27,524 nucleotides of DNA, from assembly GCA_964413755.1 (NCBI GenBank), contig CAYPTW010000030.1:1-27524 (forward strand), in the 5' to 3' direction. The translations under genes were made by a program, and so were the position numbers. The DNA is from XN24 sp964413755. GTDB taxonomy: Bacteria > Pseudomonadota > Gammaproteobacteria > Steroidobacterales > XN24. Below are positions 7,711 to 15,126 of this stretch, piece by piece; the stretch's first letter is position 1; each line of letters begins with the position of its first letter. Under the pieces are notes generated by a model, which did no database searches, had not been told where the DNA came from, and saw only the letters and a program-made list of their open reading frames with translations.

Positions 7711-7720
7711 CGTGCCTGCA

Positions 7721-9973
7721 TCAACGCACGCAGTCGAGCCAGGCGCGGCATTCCTCGCGCCGCCGCAGCACCGGCGGTACCGGACCGCCCGGTTGGAACC
7801 GCAGCACGATCTCGCCGTGGCGCTCGGTCGACAGTGCGGTGGCGCCGGCCGACTGCCAGCGCGCCACGACGGCCGCGGCAGGAAAGCCCCAGCGGTTCCT
7901 CCAGTTGGTCGAGAACACCACCCATGCCGGTCTCGTCGCGGCCACGAGCGCGGGACCCGACGAGGTATTGCTGCCGTGATGCGGCGCCACCACCACGTCC
8001 GCCTGCAGCCGGGCCCGATGGCGGAGAATGGCGCGCTCGCCGCGTGCCTCGATGTCGCCGGTGAGCAGCGCCCTGCCCCCGGCGCCCTCGACCAGCAACA
8101 CGCATGAGCCCTCGTTGCTGCCGCCGCGAAAGCCCGGCGCCGGATGCAGCAGCGTAAACCTCACGCTGTCCCACGCCCACGATGCGCCGGCCGGGCAAGG
8201 CCTGTCGGTCATTCCCTCCGTGCCGTGCCCGCCCATCACCGTTGTGTCCGGAAACCTCGCGCGCACGGTGGTCGCACCGCCCGCGTGATCGGCATGGCCA
8301 TGGCTGAGGATCATCAGGTCGAGCCGGCGTACGCCAAGAGCCTGCAGCGCAGGCAGGATGCTCCAGGTGGCCGCGTCCCCGCCGGGCCAGGCCGGACCGG
8401 TGTCGTACAGCAGCGCGTGCTCCCGGGTACGCACCATGACGGCCAGGCCGTGACCGATGTCGAACACGCGCAATTCGAATGCGCCCGGCGCAAGCGCCTG
8501 CGTGGCGGGCAGGAACAGCGGTGTGAAGAGCAATGCCGCGCACCAGCGTCCGGGCACCGGGCGCGGCGCGACGCTCCATACGGCGCCGACGGCTGCCAGC
8601 AGCAGCGCCACGGCCCCGGGTGCCGCGGGCGCATGTGCCGCCCAAGGCCAGGTCGCTACCCGCTCGATCACGGCCAGCGCCTGCGTCGTGGCCTCCGCCG
8701 CGAACAGCAGAGTCGCCGTGCCGGCCGGCGGCAGCATCCAGCTCAGCACCACGCCCGTCAACGCGGGCGGGACCACGAACAGGCTGAACCAGGGCACGGC
8801 GAGCAGGTTGGCAAACGGCGCCACCAGTGAGACGCGGCCGAACCAGGCCACCGTGCAAACCAGCATCCCGACCGCCAGCGCCGCCTGGATGCGCAGGGCC
8901 GCCGTGATGACGCCCGGACTGGAGCGCCGTGCTGCAACTACGGCGATGATGGTGGCGACGGCGCCGAAGGAGAGCCACAGGCCGGGGTCGAGCACCGCCA
9001 GCGGATCCGCCAGCAGTACCAGCACCAGCGCCAGGCCGAACGCGCTCGGCACCGACCCGCCGCGCCGGCATAGCAAGGCGCCGAGCGCGACAGCCGTCAT
9101 CAGCAGTGCGCGCTGCGCCGACACCGGCATGCCGGCGAACAGGCAGTACACCGCCGCCGCCAGGAGTGCGCCGAGGGCGGCCCAGTCGCGCGCGGGCCGG
9201 CGCCCGCACGCCAGGCGACGTGCCAGAGCCCCGACCGCAAAGCCGCCGGCGCCGGCCACCAGGCCGACGTGCAGCCCGGAAATCGCCAGCAGGTGCCCGG
9301 TGCCCGTGGCGGCGAGGGCATCGCGCGTGCCCGGATCGAGTCCGCCGCGAAAGCCCAGGGTAATGGCCGTGAGCACGGCCGCGGCCGCGGGATCGGGCAC
9401 GACCTCGCGGATCCGGCTTGCCGCTTCGCCGCGCCAGTGCAGGAGGCGATCGGCAGCAGTGTCGAGGCGTTGCCCGGCGCCCTGCCCGCTGGCGTAGCCG
9501 GTGACGCTGATCCCCTGGCGCAACAACCAGGCTTCCCGGCTGCTGCTCCCCGTATTGAGCAGGCCGCGCGGACGCTGCACCTTGGCCGCGAAGCGCCAGC
9601 GCTCGCCGGGTGCGGGCAACTCATGTCCCTCGTACCAGGACAGGCGCAGCCGGCCGCGCAGCCCTTCAGGCGCCTCCAGGCGCAGCGTCAGCACTACCCG
9701 CCGCGCCTCGCGTCGCGGCAAGTCGTCGACCACGCCGACTACCACCACGCGCTCGCCGTCCAGCGCCGGATCGAGCCGCTGCGCCAGTCCCTGCGCCAGG
9801 GCCAATGCGGCCAGCGCCGCACCGCAGCCGATGCCCGCGAGCAGCCAGCGGCCGCGCCATGCGGCCGCGACGGCTGACAGCAGCAGGGTGCCGATGATCC
9901 AGGGAAACAACGCGCCGAGCACGTGCAACGCCAGCCAGCTTCCCGCCAGCATGCCCAGGCCAAACACAGGCAT
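7721..9973 (-). CDS. comEC: DNA internalisation-related competence protein ComEC/Rec2
   Basis: Inner-membrane channel protein thought to carry single-stranded DNA into the cytoplasm during natural transformation. The 750-residue product has an N-terminal hydrophobic region with an OB-like soluble part (residues about 1 to 190), the Competence membrane domain with GTGHLLAISGLHVGL (about 223 to 237) and many helices up to about 490, and a C-terminal metallo-beta-lactamase-like domain with SHGHADH (557 to 563) and HHGSNTSSG. The usual DVGQG motif at the start of that domain reads DIGHG here. ATG at 9973 is chosen; a TTG at 10030 would add 19 residues but overlaps the divergent gene. In Pseudomonas comEC directly precedes the exbB-type gene; here a cytochrome-porin cassette separates them. 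Confidence 0.93.
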   Translation of the reverse strand: MPVFGLGMLAGSWLALHVLGALFPWIIGTLLLSAVAAAWRGRWLLAGIGCGAALAALALAQGLAQRLDPALDGERVVVVGVVDDLPRREARRVVLTLRLEAPEGLRGRLRLSWYEGHELPAPGERWRFAAKVQRPRGLLNTGSSSREAWLLRQGISVTGYASGQGAGQRLDTAADRLLHWRGEAASRIREVVPDPAAAAVLTAITLGFRGGLDPGTRDALAATGTGHLLAISGLHVGLVAGAGGFAVGALARRLACGRRPARDWAALGALLAAAVYCLFAGMPVSAQRALLMTAVALGALLCRRGGSVPSAFGLALVLVLLADPLAVLDPGLWLSFGAVATIIAVVAARRSSPGVITAALRIQAALAVGMLVCTVAWFGRVSLVAPFANLLAVPWFSLFVVPPALTGVVLSWMLPPAGTATLLFAAEATTQALAVIERVATWPWAAHAPAAPGAVALLLAAVGAVWSVAPRPVPGRWCAALLFTPLFLPATQALAPGAFELRVFDIGHGLAVMVRTREHALLYDTGPAWPGGDAATWSILPALQALGVRRLDLMILSHGHADHAGGATTVRARFPDTTVMGGHGTEGMTDRPCPAGASWAWDSVRFTLLHPAPGFRGGSNEGSCVLLVEGAGGRALLTGDIEARGERAILRHRARLQADVVVAPHHGSNTSSGPALVAATRPAWVVFSTNWRNRWGFPAAAVVARWQSAGATALSTERHGEIVLRFQPGGPVPPVLRRREECRAWLDCVR

Positions 9974-9996
9974 GGCCGTAGCGGGTACTGCTGCGT

Positions 9997-10002
9997 GATA
10001 AT
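9997..10002 (+). promoter_or_regulatory. Candidate -10 element for the DUF2062 gene
   Basis: GATAAT lies 28 bases upstream of the ATG at 10030 in the 56-base divergent gap between comEC and the DUF2062 gene. No good -35 hexamer is visible at the right spacing, so the assignment rests on the -10 match and position only. Confidence 0.3.
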
Positions 10003-10029
10003 GCGACGACAGATTCCCGATAAGTGGCA

Positions 10030-10566
10030 ATGCCCCGAAATCTCCTCAACCGGGTGCTCCCGGCGCGCAAGCAGCTCCATGACAAGTGGTTCCTGCGGCC
10101 GTTCAATGCTCTGCTGCATGACCCGGCGCTCTGGGCCACCCATCGTAAAAACGTGCTCAAGGCCTTTGCAGTAGGCCTATTTGCCAGTTTCATGCCGATA
10201 CCCGGCCAGACGATGCTGTCGGCCATGGTGGCGTTGTGGCTGCGCGTGAATATCCCGGTGGTGGTGGTGGCCTCGTGGGTCGCCAACCCCGTCACCATCG
10301 GGCCGATGTACTACGCCTGTTACCGCGTCGGTTCCTGGCTGCTGGACCGCAAGCCGACCGGATTCCCCGACGCGTTGACCTTCGAATGGCTGTGGAGCGA
10401 GATCGGGCGCGTGTGGCAGCCGTTGTTACTCGGCTGCGTGGTGCTCGGCACCCTGGTGACGGCAGTCTCCGTGCTGCTGCTGAACCAGGTGTGGATCCGC
10501 ATGTCACGGCGACGCTTTCGCGAGCGCCGGCGTTTCCATCCCTGGCGCCGTCAGCCGCCCGCCTGA
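10030..10566 (+). CDS. DUF2062 domain membrane protein
   Basis: Conserved inner-membrane protein of unknown function, 178 residues. The N-terminus is basic and soluble, followed by the DUF2062-type stretch VLKAFAVGLFASFMPIPGQT (45 to 64), a membrane hairpin with the SWVANPVTIGPMYY motif (82 to 95), and a last hydrophobic helix (about 130 to 152) before a very basic tail (RRRFRERRRF). ATG at 10030 is preferred over a GTG at 10024 because it yields the usual MPR start. Divergent from comEC, an arrangement I also recall from Pseudomonas, and convergent with lolD, whose last 16 bases it overlaps. No enzymatic motif is visible. Confidence 0.88.
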   Translation: MPRNLLNRVLPARKQLHDKWFLRPFNALLHDPALWATHRKNVLKAFAVGLFASFMPIPGQTMLSAMVALWLRVNIPVVVVASWVANPVTIGPMYYACYRVGSWLLDRKPTGFPDALTFEWLWSEIGRVWQPLLLGCVVLGTLVTAVSVLLLNQVWIRMSRRRFRERRRFHPWRRQPPA

Positions 10567-11258
10567 GGGCCGCGCGGCGCCTGCAACAGGCCGTCGTACA
10601 GCTCCAGCACCCTGCCCATGCGATGCGCCAGCGCGAGGTCGTGGGTCACCACCACCAGCGCCGTGCCGAGCTCGCGATTCAGCTCCAGCATCAGCTCGAA
10701 CACCGTGGCCCCGGTGCGGGCGTCCAGGTTCCCGGTGGGCTCGTCGGCCAGCACCACCGCGGGCCGCGTGATGAGTGCACGCGCCACTGCGGCGCGCTGG
10801 CGTTCGCCGCCCGACAGCTTCGCCGGGCGATGGTCCAGGCGCGCAGCCAGGCCGACACGCCCGAGGAGATCGGCTGCCGCCGCCTTGGCTTCCGCCACCT
10901 CCAGGCCGCGGATCAGCAGCGGCATGGCGACGTTTTCCAGGGCGGAGAACTCCGGCAGCAGGTGATGGAACTGGTACACGAAACCCAGCGCCTCGTTGCG
11001 CAGCCGCCCGCGTTGCGCGTCATTCAGGGTCGAGAGGTCCTGCCCGCTTACCCGCACCGCGCCGCTGGTTGGCAGGTCAAGGCCGCCGAGCAGCTGCAGC
11101 AACGTGGTCTTGCCGGAGCCGCTGGCGCCGACGATGGCGAGGCGGTCGCCGGCGCGCACCTCGAGCTCGACGCCATTCAGTACATCGACGACATTGCCGC
11201 CTTCGACGAAGCGCTTGCTCAGCTGGTGGCAGGAGAGGACGGTCGCGGTGTCATTCAT
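10551..11258 (-). CDS. lolD: Lipoprotein-releasing system ATP-binding protein
   Basis: ATPase of the LolCDE complex, which extracts outer-membrane lipoproteins from the inner membrane and passes them to LolA. The product has 235 residues with Walker A GASGSGKT (44 to 51), the LolD-type stretch FVYQFHHLLPEFSALENV (93 to 110), signature LSGGE (148 to 152) and Walker B VVLADEP (168 to 174), and a switch histidine in VVTHD. It follows the second permease gene with an 8-base overlap (11251-11258), so all three lol genes are translationally coupled. Its 3' end overlaps the convergent DUF2062 gene by 16 bases. The order permease-permease-ATPase differs from E. coli lolC-lolD-lolE. Confidence 0.95.
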   Translation of the reverse strand: MNDTATVLSCHQLSKRFVEGGNVVDVLNGVELEVRAGDRLAIVGASGSGKTTLLQLLGGLDLPTSGAVRVSGQDLSTLNDAQRGRLRNEALGFVYQFHHLLPEFSALENVAMPLLIRGLEVAEAKAAAADLLGRVGLAARLDHRPAKLSGGERQRAAVARALITRPAVVLADEPTGNLDARTGATVFELMLELNRELGTALVVVTHDLALAHRMGRVLELYDGLLQAPRGPQAGG

Positions 11259-12498
11259 GTCGCAAGGCCTCCGCCGGCTGGCTGCGCGCCGCGCGCCACG
11301 CCGGGTAGATGGTCGAGAGCACCGTGAGCACGAACGCCGTGCCGCAGATGCGCCACAGGTCGCCGGCGCGCAGTTCGGCCGGCAGGTCGCTCATGAAATA
11401 CACGTCGGGTGCGAGAAAGGTCGTGCCCACGAGAGCCTCCAGCGCATGCACCAGCTGCTCCACGTTGAGCGCCAGCAGTGCACCGAGCGCGAGCCCGGCC
11501 AGGGTGCCGACGATGCCGATGAGCGTGCCCTGGATGACGAACACCGTCATGATCCCGCCGGGAGAAGCGCCGAGGGTGCGCAGGATGGCGATGTCGCCCT
11601 GCTTGTCCTTCACCACCATCACCAGCGTGGAGACGATGTTGAAGGCGGCGACGGCGACCACCAGCAGCAGGATGGTGAACATCATCTGCTTGGACAGCTG
11701 GATGGAGCGGAAGAAGTTCACATGCTGGCGCGTCCAGTCGTTGACGTAGAACCCGCCGCCGAGCGCCACGGCAATCTCGCGCGACAACTGGGGTGCACGA
11801 AACATGTCGTCGAGCGTCAGCCTGAGCCCCGTGACGCGGTCGCCGCTGCGCCACAGGCGCGCAGCATCGTCCAGGTGCACGAACGCCAGGTTGCGGTCGA
11901 ACTCGTACATGCCCGCCTCGAATATCCCGGCCACGGTGAAACGGCGCAGGCGCGGCACCACGCCGGCGGGGGTCACCATGCCCTGGGAAATGGCGAGCAC
12001 CACCTGGTCTCCCAACCCCACCCCCAGCTCGCGCGCCAGCGCGCTGCCGAGCAGGATGTTCCAGCCGCCCGCGGACAACGCATCCAGCGAGCCGGCCACC
12101 AGCAGCGTTTCCAGCCCCGACACGCGACGCTCCTGCGCCGGCAGGATGCCCCGCACCAGCGCCCCGCTGACGGCATCACCCTGCAGCAGCATGCCCTCGC
12201 CCTGCACGTAGGGCGCCGCCGCCGTCACCTCGGGCACGGCCTCCACTTCCGCGGCCACGGCCTGCCAGTCCGCAATGCCTTCGCCGAAACCCTCCAGCGA
12301 GGCATGCGCAGCCAGCGACAGGATGCGCGTGCGCAGCTCGCTCTCGAAACCGTTCATCACCGACAGCACCACGATCAGCACCGCCACGCCGACCGCCACG
12401 CCGAGGATGGAAATCGCCGAGATGAAAGACACGAAGCGGTTGTGGGTGCGCGCGCGCAGGTAGCGCGTGCCGACCATCCAGCGCCACCGGCTACTCAT
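11251..12498 (-). CDS. lolE: Lipoprotein-releasing system permease, LolC/LolE family (second copy, LolE-like)
   Basis: Membrane subunit of the LolCDE lipoprotein-release transporter. The 415-residue product has one N-terminal membrane helix (about 23 to 46, ending SVMNGFESELRTRIL), a large periplasmic domain (about 50 to 270) and three C-terminal helices of the FtsX type, ending QPAEALRHE. The segments VVKDKQGDIAILRTLGA and APDVYFMSDLPAEL resemble E. coli LolE more than LolC. ATG at 12498 gives the family start MSSRWRWMVGTRYLRAR and overlaps the stop of the upstream permease by 8 bases; the frame is open further upstream but that part is the other gene's antiphase. The paralogue next to it shares much of its sequence, so the C versus E labels are tentative. 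Confidence 0.9.
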   Translation of the reverse strand: MSSRWRWMVGTRYLRARTHNRFVSFISAISILGVAVGVAVLIVVLSVMNGFESELRTRILSLAAHASLEGFGEGIADWQAVAAEVEAVPEVTAAAPYVQGEGMLLQGDAVSGALVRGILPAQERRVSGLETLLVAGSLDALSAGGWNILLGSALARELGVGLGDQVVLAISQGMVTPAGVVPRLRRFTVAGIFEAGMYEFDRNLAFVHLDDAARLWRSGDRVTGLRLTLDDMFRAPQLSREIAVALGGGFYVNDWTRQHVNFFRSIQLSKQMMFTILLLVVAVAAFNIVSTLVMVVKDKQGDIAILRTLGASPGGIMTVFVIQGTLIGIVGTLAGLALGALLALNVEQLVHALEALVGTTFLAPDVYFMSDLPAELRAGDLWRICGTAFVLTVLSTIYPAWRAARSQPAEALRHE

Positions 12499-13738
12499 AG
12501 CGCAGCGCCTCCGCAGGCTCGGTGCGCGCCGCGCGCAGCGAGGGATAGAGCGTCGACAGCAGGCACAACACCAGGGCAATCCCGGTGACGGTCACGACCT
12601 GCATCCAGCGCAGTTCCGAGGGCAGGCGGGAGATGTAATACACGTCCGCCGGCAGCAGGCTGAACCCGAACACCGATTCCAGCGCCGGCATGATGTTGCC
12701 CGCGTGCACCGCCAGCGGCACGCCCGCGGCCGCGCCGAGCAGCGTGCCGGCGACGCCGATCAGAGCACCCTGCACCACGAAGATCCGCATCACGCTGCCC
12801 GGCGGCAGCCCCATGGTGCGCAGGATCGCAATCTCGGCGCGCTTGTCCCCCACCACCATCACCAGGGTCGCGACGATGTTGAAAGCTGCCACGGCGATCA
12901 CCAGCGACAGGATCAGGGTCATCATGGTCTTCTCGATGCGCACGGCACGGAAGTAGCTGGCGTTCTCCGCGGTCCAGTCACGCGCCTCGTACCCGGGGCC
13001 CAGCGCGGCCGCCAGGTTGCGTGTCACTTCCGGCGCGGCGAACAGGTCCGCATAGCGCAGGCGCAGGCCGGAGACCTCGCCGGGCCGCCCGCGCGCCACC
13101 GCGGCGTCCTCCAGGTGCGTCAGCGCGAGCGTGCCGTCCTGCTCTTCCATCCCCACTTCGAACAGGCCGACCACGGTAAAGCGCCGCATGCGCGGCACCA
13201 GGCGCGTGCCGCCGGCGTCGCTGGTTGGCACCAGCAGGCTCACCGAGCCGCCCAGTCCGACCTGCAGCCGTGCCGCGAGCAGCCGCCCCAGCAGGACCCC
13301 ATCGCTCCCCGGCTGCAGCGCATCCAGGCTGCCGACCAGCAGGTGCCGTCCGACTTCCGAGACCGCGCCCTCCAGCTCCGGATCGATACCCCGCAGCAGC
13401 GTGCCCCTGAGGCGGCCGTCGCTGGCGAGCATCGCCTGCACCTCCACGAAGGGCGCAACGCCGGTGACGCCGGGCATCTCGCGCACGCGCTCCAGCGGGC
13501 TACGCCAGTCCTCGAGCCCGCCGTCCGGAGCCGTGACGACCCCGTGCGCGCTGAGATTGAGCAGGCGACCGCGCAGCTCCTGCTCGAAGCCGTTCATCAC
13601 CGACAGCACGACGATCAGGGCCGCCACGCCGACGGCCACGCCGAGCAACGACACCAGGGAAATGAAGGACACGAAGCGGCTCGCCCGCCGGGCGCGCAGG
13701 TAGCGCAGGCCGATACAGATTTCCAGCGGACGAAACAT
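12491..13738 (-). CDS. lolC: Lipoprotein-releasing system permease, LolC/LolE family (first copy)
   Basis: First gene of the lol operon, 415 residues, with the same layout as the second permease: a helix near the N-terminus (about 23 to 46), a periplasmic domain, then three C-terminal helices ending EPAEALRYE. The FRAVRIEKTMMTLILSLVIA stretch resembles E. coli LolC (QAVRMEKNMM), while ADVYYISRLPSEL resembles LolE, so the protein mixes hallmarks of both. The LolC hook that binds LolA cannot be located with confidence by eye. ATG at 13738 is unambiguous. It is divergent from the small exported protein at 13844, with 105 bases between the two starts that must hold both promoters. Confidence 0.88.
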   Translation of the reverse strand: MFRPLEICIGLRYLRARRASRFVSFISLVSLLGVAVGVAALIVVLSVMNGFEQELRGRLLNLSAHGVVTAPDGGLEDWRSPLERVREMPGVTGVAPFVEVQAMLASDGRLRGTLLRGIDPELEGAVSEVGRHLLVGSLDALQPGSDGVLLGRLLAARLQVGLGGSVSLLVPTSDAGGTRLVPRMRRFTVVGLFEVGMEEQDGTLALTHLEDAAVARGRPGEVSGLRLRYADLFAAPEVTRNLAAALGPGYEARDWTAENASYFRAVRIEKTMMTLILSLVIAVAAFNIVATLVMVVGDKRAEIAILRTMGLPPGSVMRIFVVQGALIGVAGTLLGAAAGVPLAVHAGNIMPALESVFGFSLLPADVYYISRLPSELRWMQVVTVTGIALVLCLLSTLYPSLRAARTEPAEALRYE

Positions 13739-13806
13739 GGCGCGCCATTAAATCACAGCCCGGGACGCAAAATGAGACATTGATGCCGACTGCAACCCGC
13801 CTGCGG

Positions 13807-13815
13807 TGTTATATT
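13807..13815 (+). promoter_or_regulatory. Extended -10 promoter element for the BamE-like gene
   Basis: TGTTATATT matches an extended -10 (TG, one base, then TATATT, one mismatch from TATAAT). It lies 29 bases upstream of the ATG at 13844. A TTGATG hexamer at 13780 is too far away to be a proper -35, as is usual for extended -10 promoters. It would drive the small gene and probably aguB. Confidence 0.5.
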
Positions 13816-13843
13816 CTGCCGGTCAAACGACCGGAGCCGCGCC

Positions 13844-14140
13844 ATGTCCAAGACGCTTTTCGCACTGGCCATTATTACCCTGCTGGGGGCTGTGCCCGCG
13901 GCCAGGGCCGACGTGCTGATCATCGAGAAGCTCGAAGCCGCGCAGATCGAGATGCCCGCGCGCGGCGCCACCATGGCGCGCGTGCAGCAGCTGTTCGGCG
14001 CCCCGCAGAGCGTCTCGGGCCCCGTCGGCGAGCCCCCGATCACGCGCTGGGATTACGGCTCTTTCGTCGTGGTCTTCGAGCACGACCGGGTGATCCACAG
14101 CGTCGAGAAGCACGACCGGCCGCCGCGCCCCGCGAACTGA
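13844..14140 (+). CDS. Small exported protein with a BamE/SmpA-like segment, 98 aa
   Basis: Predicted periplasmic protein of unknown function. A signal peptide covers residues 1 to 22 (basic start, ALAIITLLGAV core, cleavage after AARA); there is no lipobox cysteine, so it is not a lipoprotein. The mature part is only about 76 residues. Residues about 41 to 88, GATMARVQQLFGAP then ITRWDYGSFVVVFEHDRVIH, recall the SmpA/OmlA (BamE) pattern in which a G-x-T-xxx-V-xxx-FG-x-P helix is followed by two strands. The C-terminal tail is rich in proline and arginine. GGAG lies 9 bases upstream of the ATG. It precedes aguB by only 16 bases, so the two are probably cotranscribed, but no functional link is evident. 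Confidence 0.8.
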   Translation: MSKTLFALAIITLLGAVPAARADVLIIEKLEAAQIEMPARGATMARVQQLFGAPQSVSGPVGEPPITRWDYGSFVVVFEHDRVIHSVEKHDRPPRPAN

Positions 14141-14156
14141 GCCGCCCGCCCCGCCC

Positions 14157-15044
14157 ATGACCCCGCGCACCCTGAAAACCGGGTTGGTCCAGCATGCCGT
14201 CGGCGAGGACCTCGCCGCCACGCGCGCCCTGACCGAGGCCGGCGTGCGCGAGGCCGCTGCGCGTGGGGCGCGCCTGGTGCTGCTGCAGGAGCTGCACCAG
14301 AGCAGTTATTTCTGCAAAGTCGAGGATCCCGACCTGTTCGACCTGGCGGAACCCATCCCCGGGCCGGGCACTGAATGGCTGGGCCGGCTGGCTGCCGAGC
14401 TCGGCGTAGTGATCGTCGGCTCGCTGTTCGAACGGCGCGCTGCCGGCATCTACCACAACACGGCGGTGGTGCTGGAGTCGGACGGCCGCCTGGTCGGACG
14501 CTATCGCAAGGCCCACATCCCGGACGATCCGGCCTACTACGAGAAGTTCTTCTTTACGCCCGGTGACGACGACCTGCGTCCGATCGAGACCTCGGTCGGG
14601 CGGCTCGGCGTGCTGGTGTGCTGGGACCAGTGGTACCCCGAGGCCGCCCGCCTGATGGCACTGGCCGGCGCGGAGATGCTGCTCTATCCCACCGCGATCG
14701 GCCGTTCGGCGGAGGATCCGCCGGAAGAACAGCGCCGCCAGCAGGACGCCTGGGAAACCGTGCAGCGCGGCCACGCAGTGGCGAACGGGCTGCCGGTGCT
14801 GGCCTGCAACCGCGTCGGCTTCGAGGCCGATCCGTCCGGCGCCACTGCGGGTATCACTTTCTGGGGCAACAGTTTTGCCTGCGGACCCCAGGGCGAGATG
14901 CTGGTGCGTGCCGGCGATGCCCCGGAAACCCTGGTGGCGGACATCGACCTGGCACGCTCGGAACGCGTGCGCCGCATGTGGCCCTTCCTGCGCGACCGGC
15001 GCATCGACGCCTACGGCGACCTGCTGCTGCGCTACCGGGACTGA
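14157..15044 (+). CDS. aguB: N-carbamoylputrescine amidase
   Basis: Hydrolyses N-carbamoylputrescine to putrescine, carbon dioxide and ammonia, the last step of the agmatine deiminase route to polyamines; cytoplasmic. The product has 295 residues, the normal length for this nitrilase-superfamily enzyme. The catalytic triad is visible as E45 (VLLQELHQSSYFC), K118 (RYRKAHIPDD) and C155 (VLVCWDQWYPE). YYEKFFFTPGD and LLYPTAIG are typical of AguB rather than other nitrilases. Its usual partner, agmatine deiminase (aguA), is not in the window. A hairpin follows one base after the stop and separates it from mfd. Confidence 0.95.
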   Translation: MTPRTLKTGLVQHAVGEDLAATRALTEAGVREAAARGARLVLLQELHQSSYFCKVEDPDLFDLAEPIPGPGTEWLGRLAAELGVVIVGSLFERRAAGIYHNTAVVLESDGRLVGRYRKAHIPDDPAYYEKFFFTPGDDDLRPIETSVGRLGVLVCWDQWYPEAARLMALAGAEMLLYPTAIGRSAEDPPEEQRRQQDAWETVQRGHAVANGLPVLACNRVGFEADPSGATAGITFWGNSFACGPQGEMLVRAGDAPETLVADIDLARSERVRRMWPFLRDRRIDAYGDLLLRYRD

Positions 15045-15065
15045 GCCCGGCCGTGTGAGCCGGGC
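15045..15065 (+). terminator. Hairpin directly after the aguB stop
   Basis: GCCCGGC (15045-15051) and GCCGGGC (15059-15065) form a perfect 7-bp stem with a 7-base loop, starting at the base after the TGA. It is followed by CTTGTG, not a real T-run, so it is a weak or factor-assisted terminator at best. Confidence 0.45.
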
Positions 15066-15069
15066 CTTG

Positions 15070-15078
15070 TGAGATAAT
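15070..15078 (+). promoter_or_regulatory. Candidate extended -10 promoter for mfd
   Basis: TGAGATAAT matches TG-x-GATAAT, an extended -10 with one mismatch from TATAAT, 48 bases upstream of the mfd ATG and just after the hairpin that ends the aguB transcript. No good -35 is visible. It would give a leader of about 40 bases. Confidence 0.42.
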
Positions 15079-15126
15079 TCCCGCTCGCAACCCCGCGCGT
15101 CCTCGCGCCTGACTTTCTCCTCGCCC

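Noticed and set aside
7635..9209. 524-codon minus-strand frame overlapping comEC
   Set aside because: Alternative frame inside comEC with G/R/A-rich composition; comEC shows all expected motifs in its own frame.
10996..13783. Two long plus-strand frames opposite the lol genes
   Set aside because: Antisense shadows of the lol permeases and lolD; compositionally biased and without domains.
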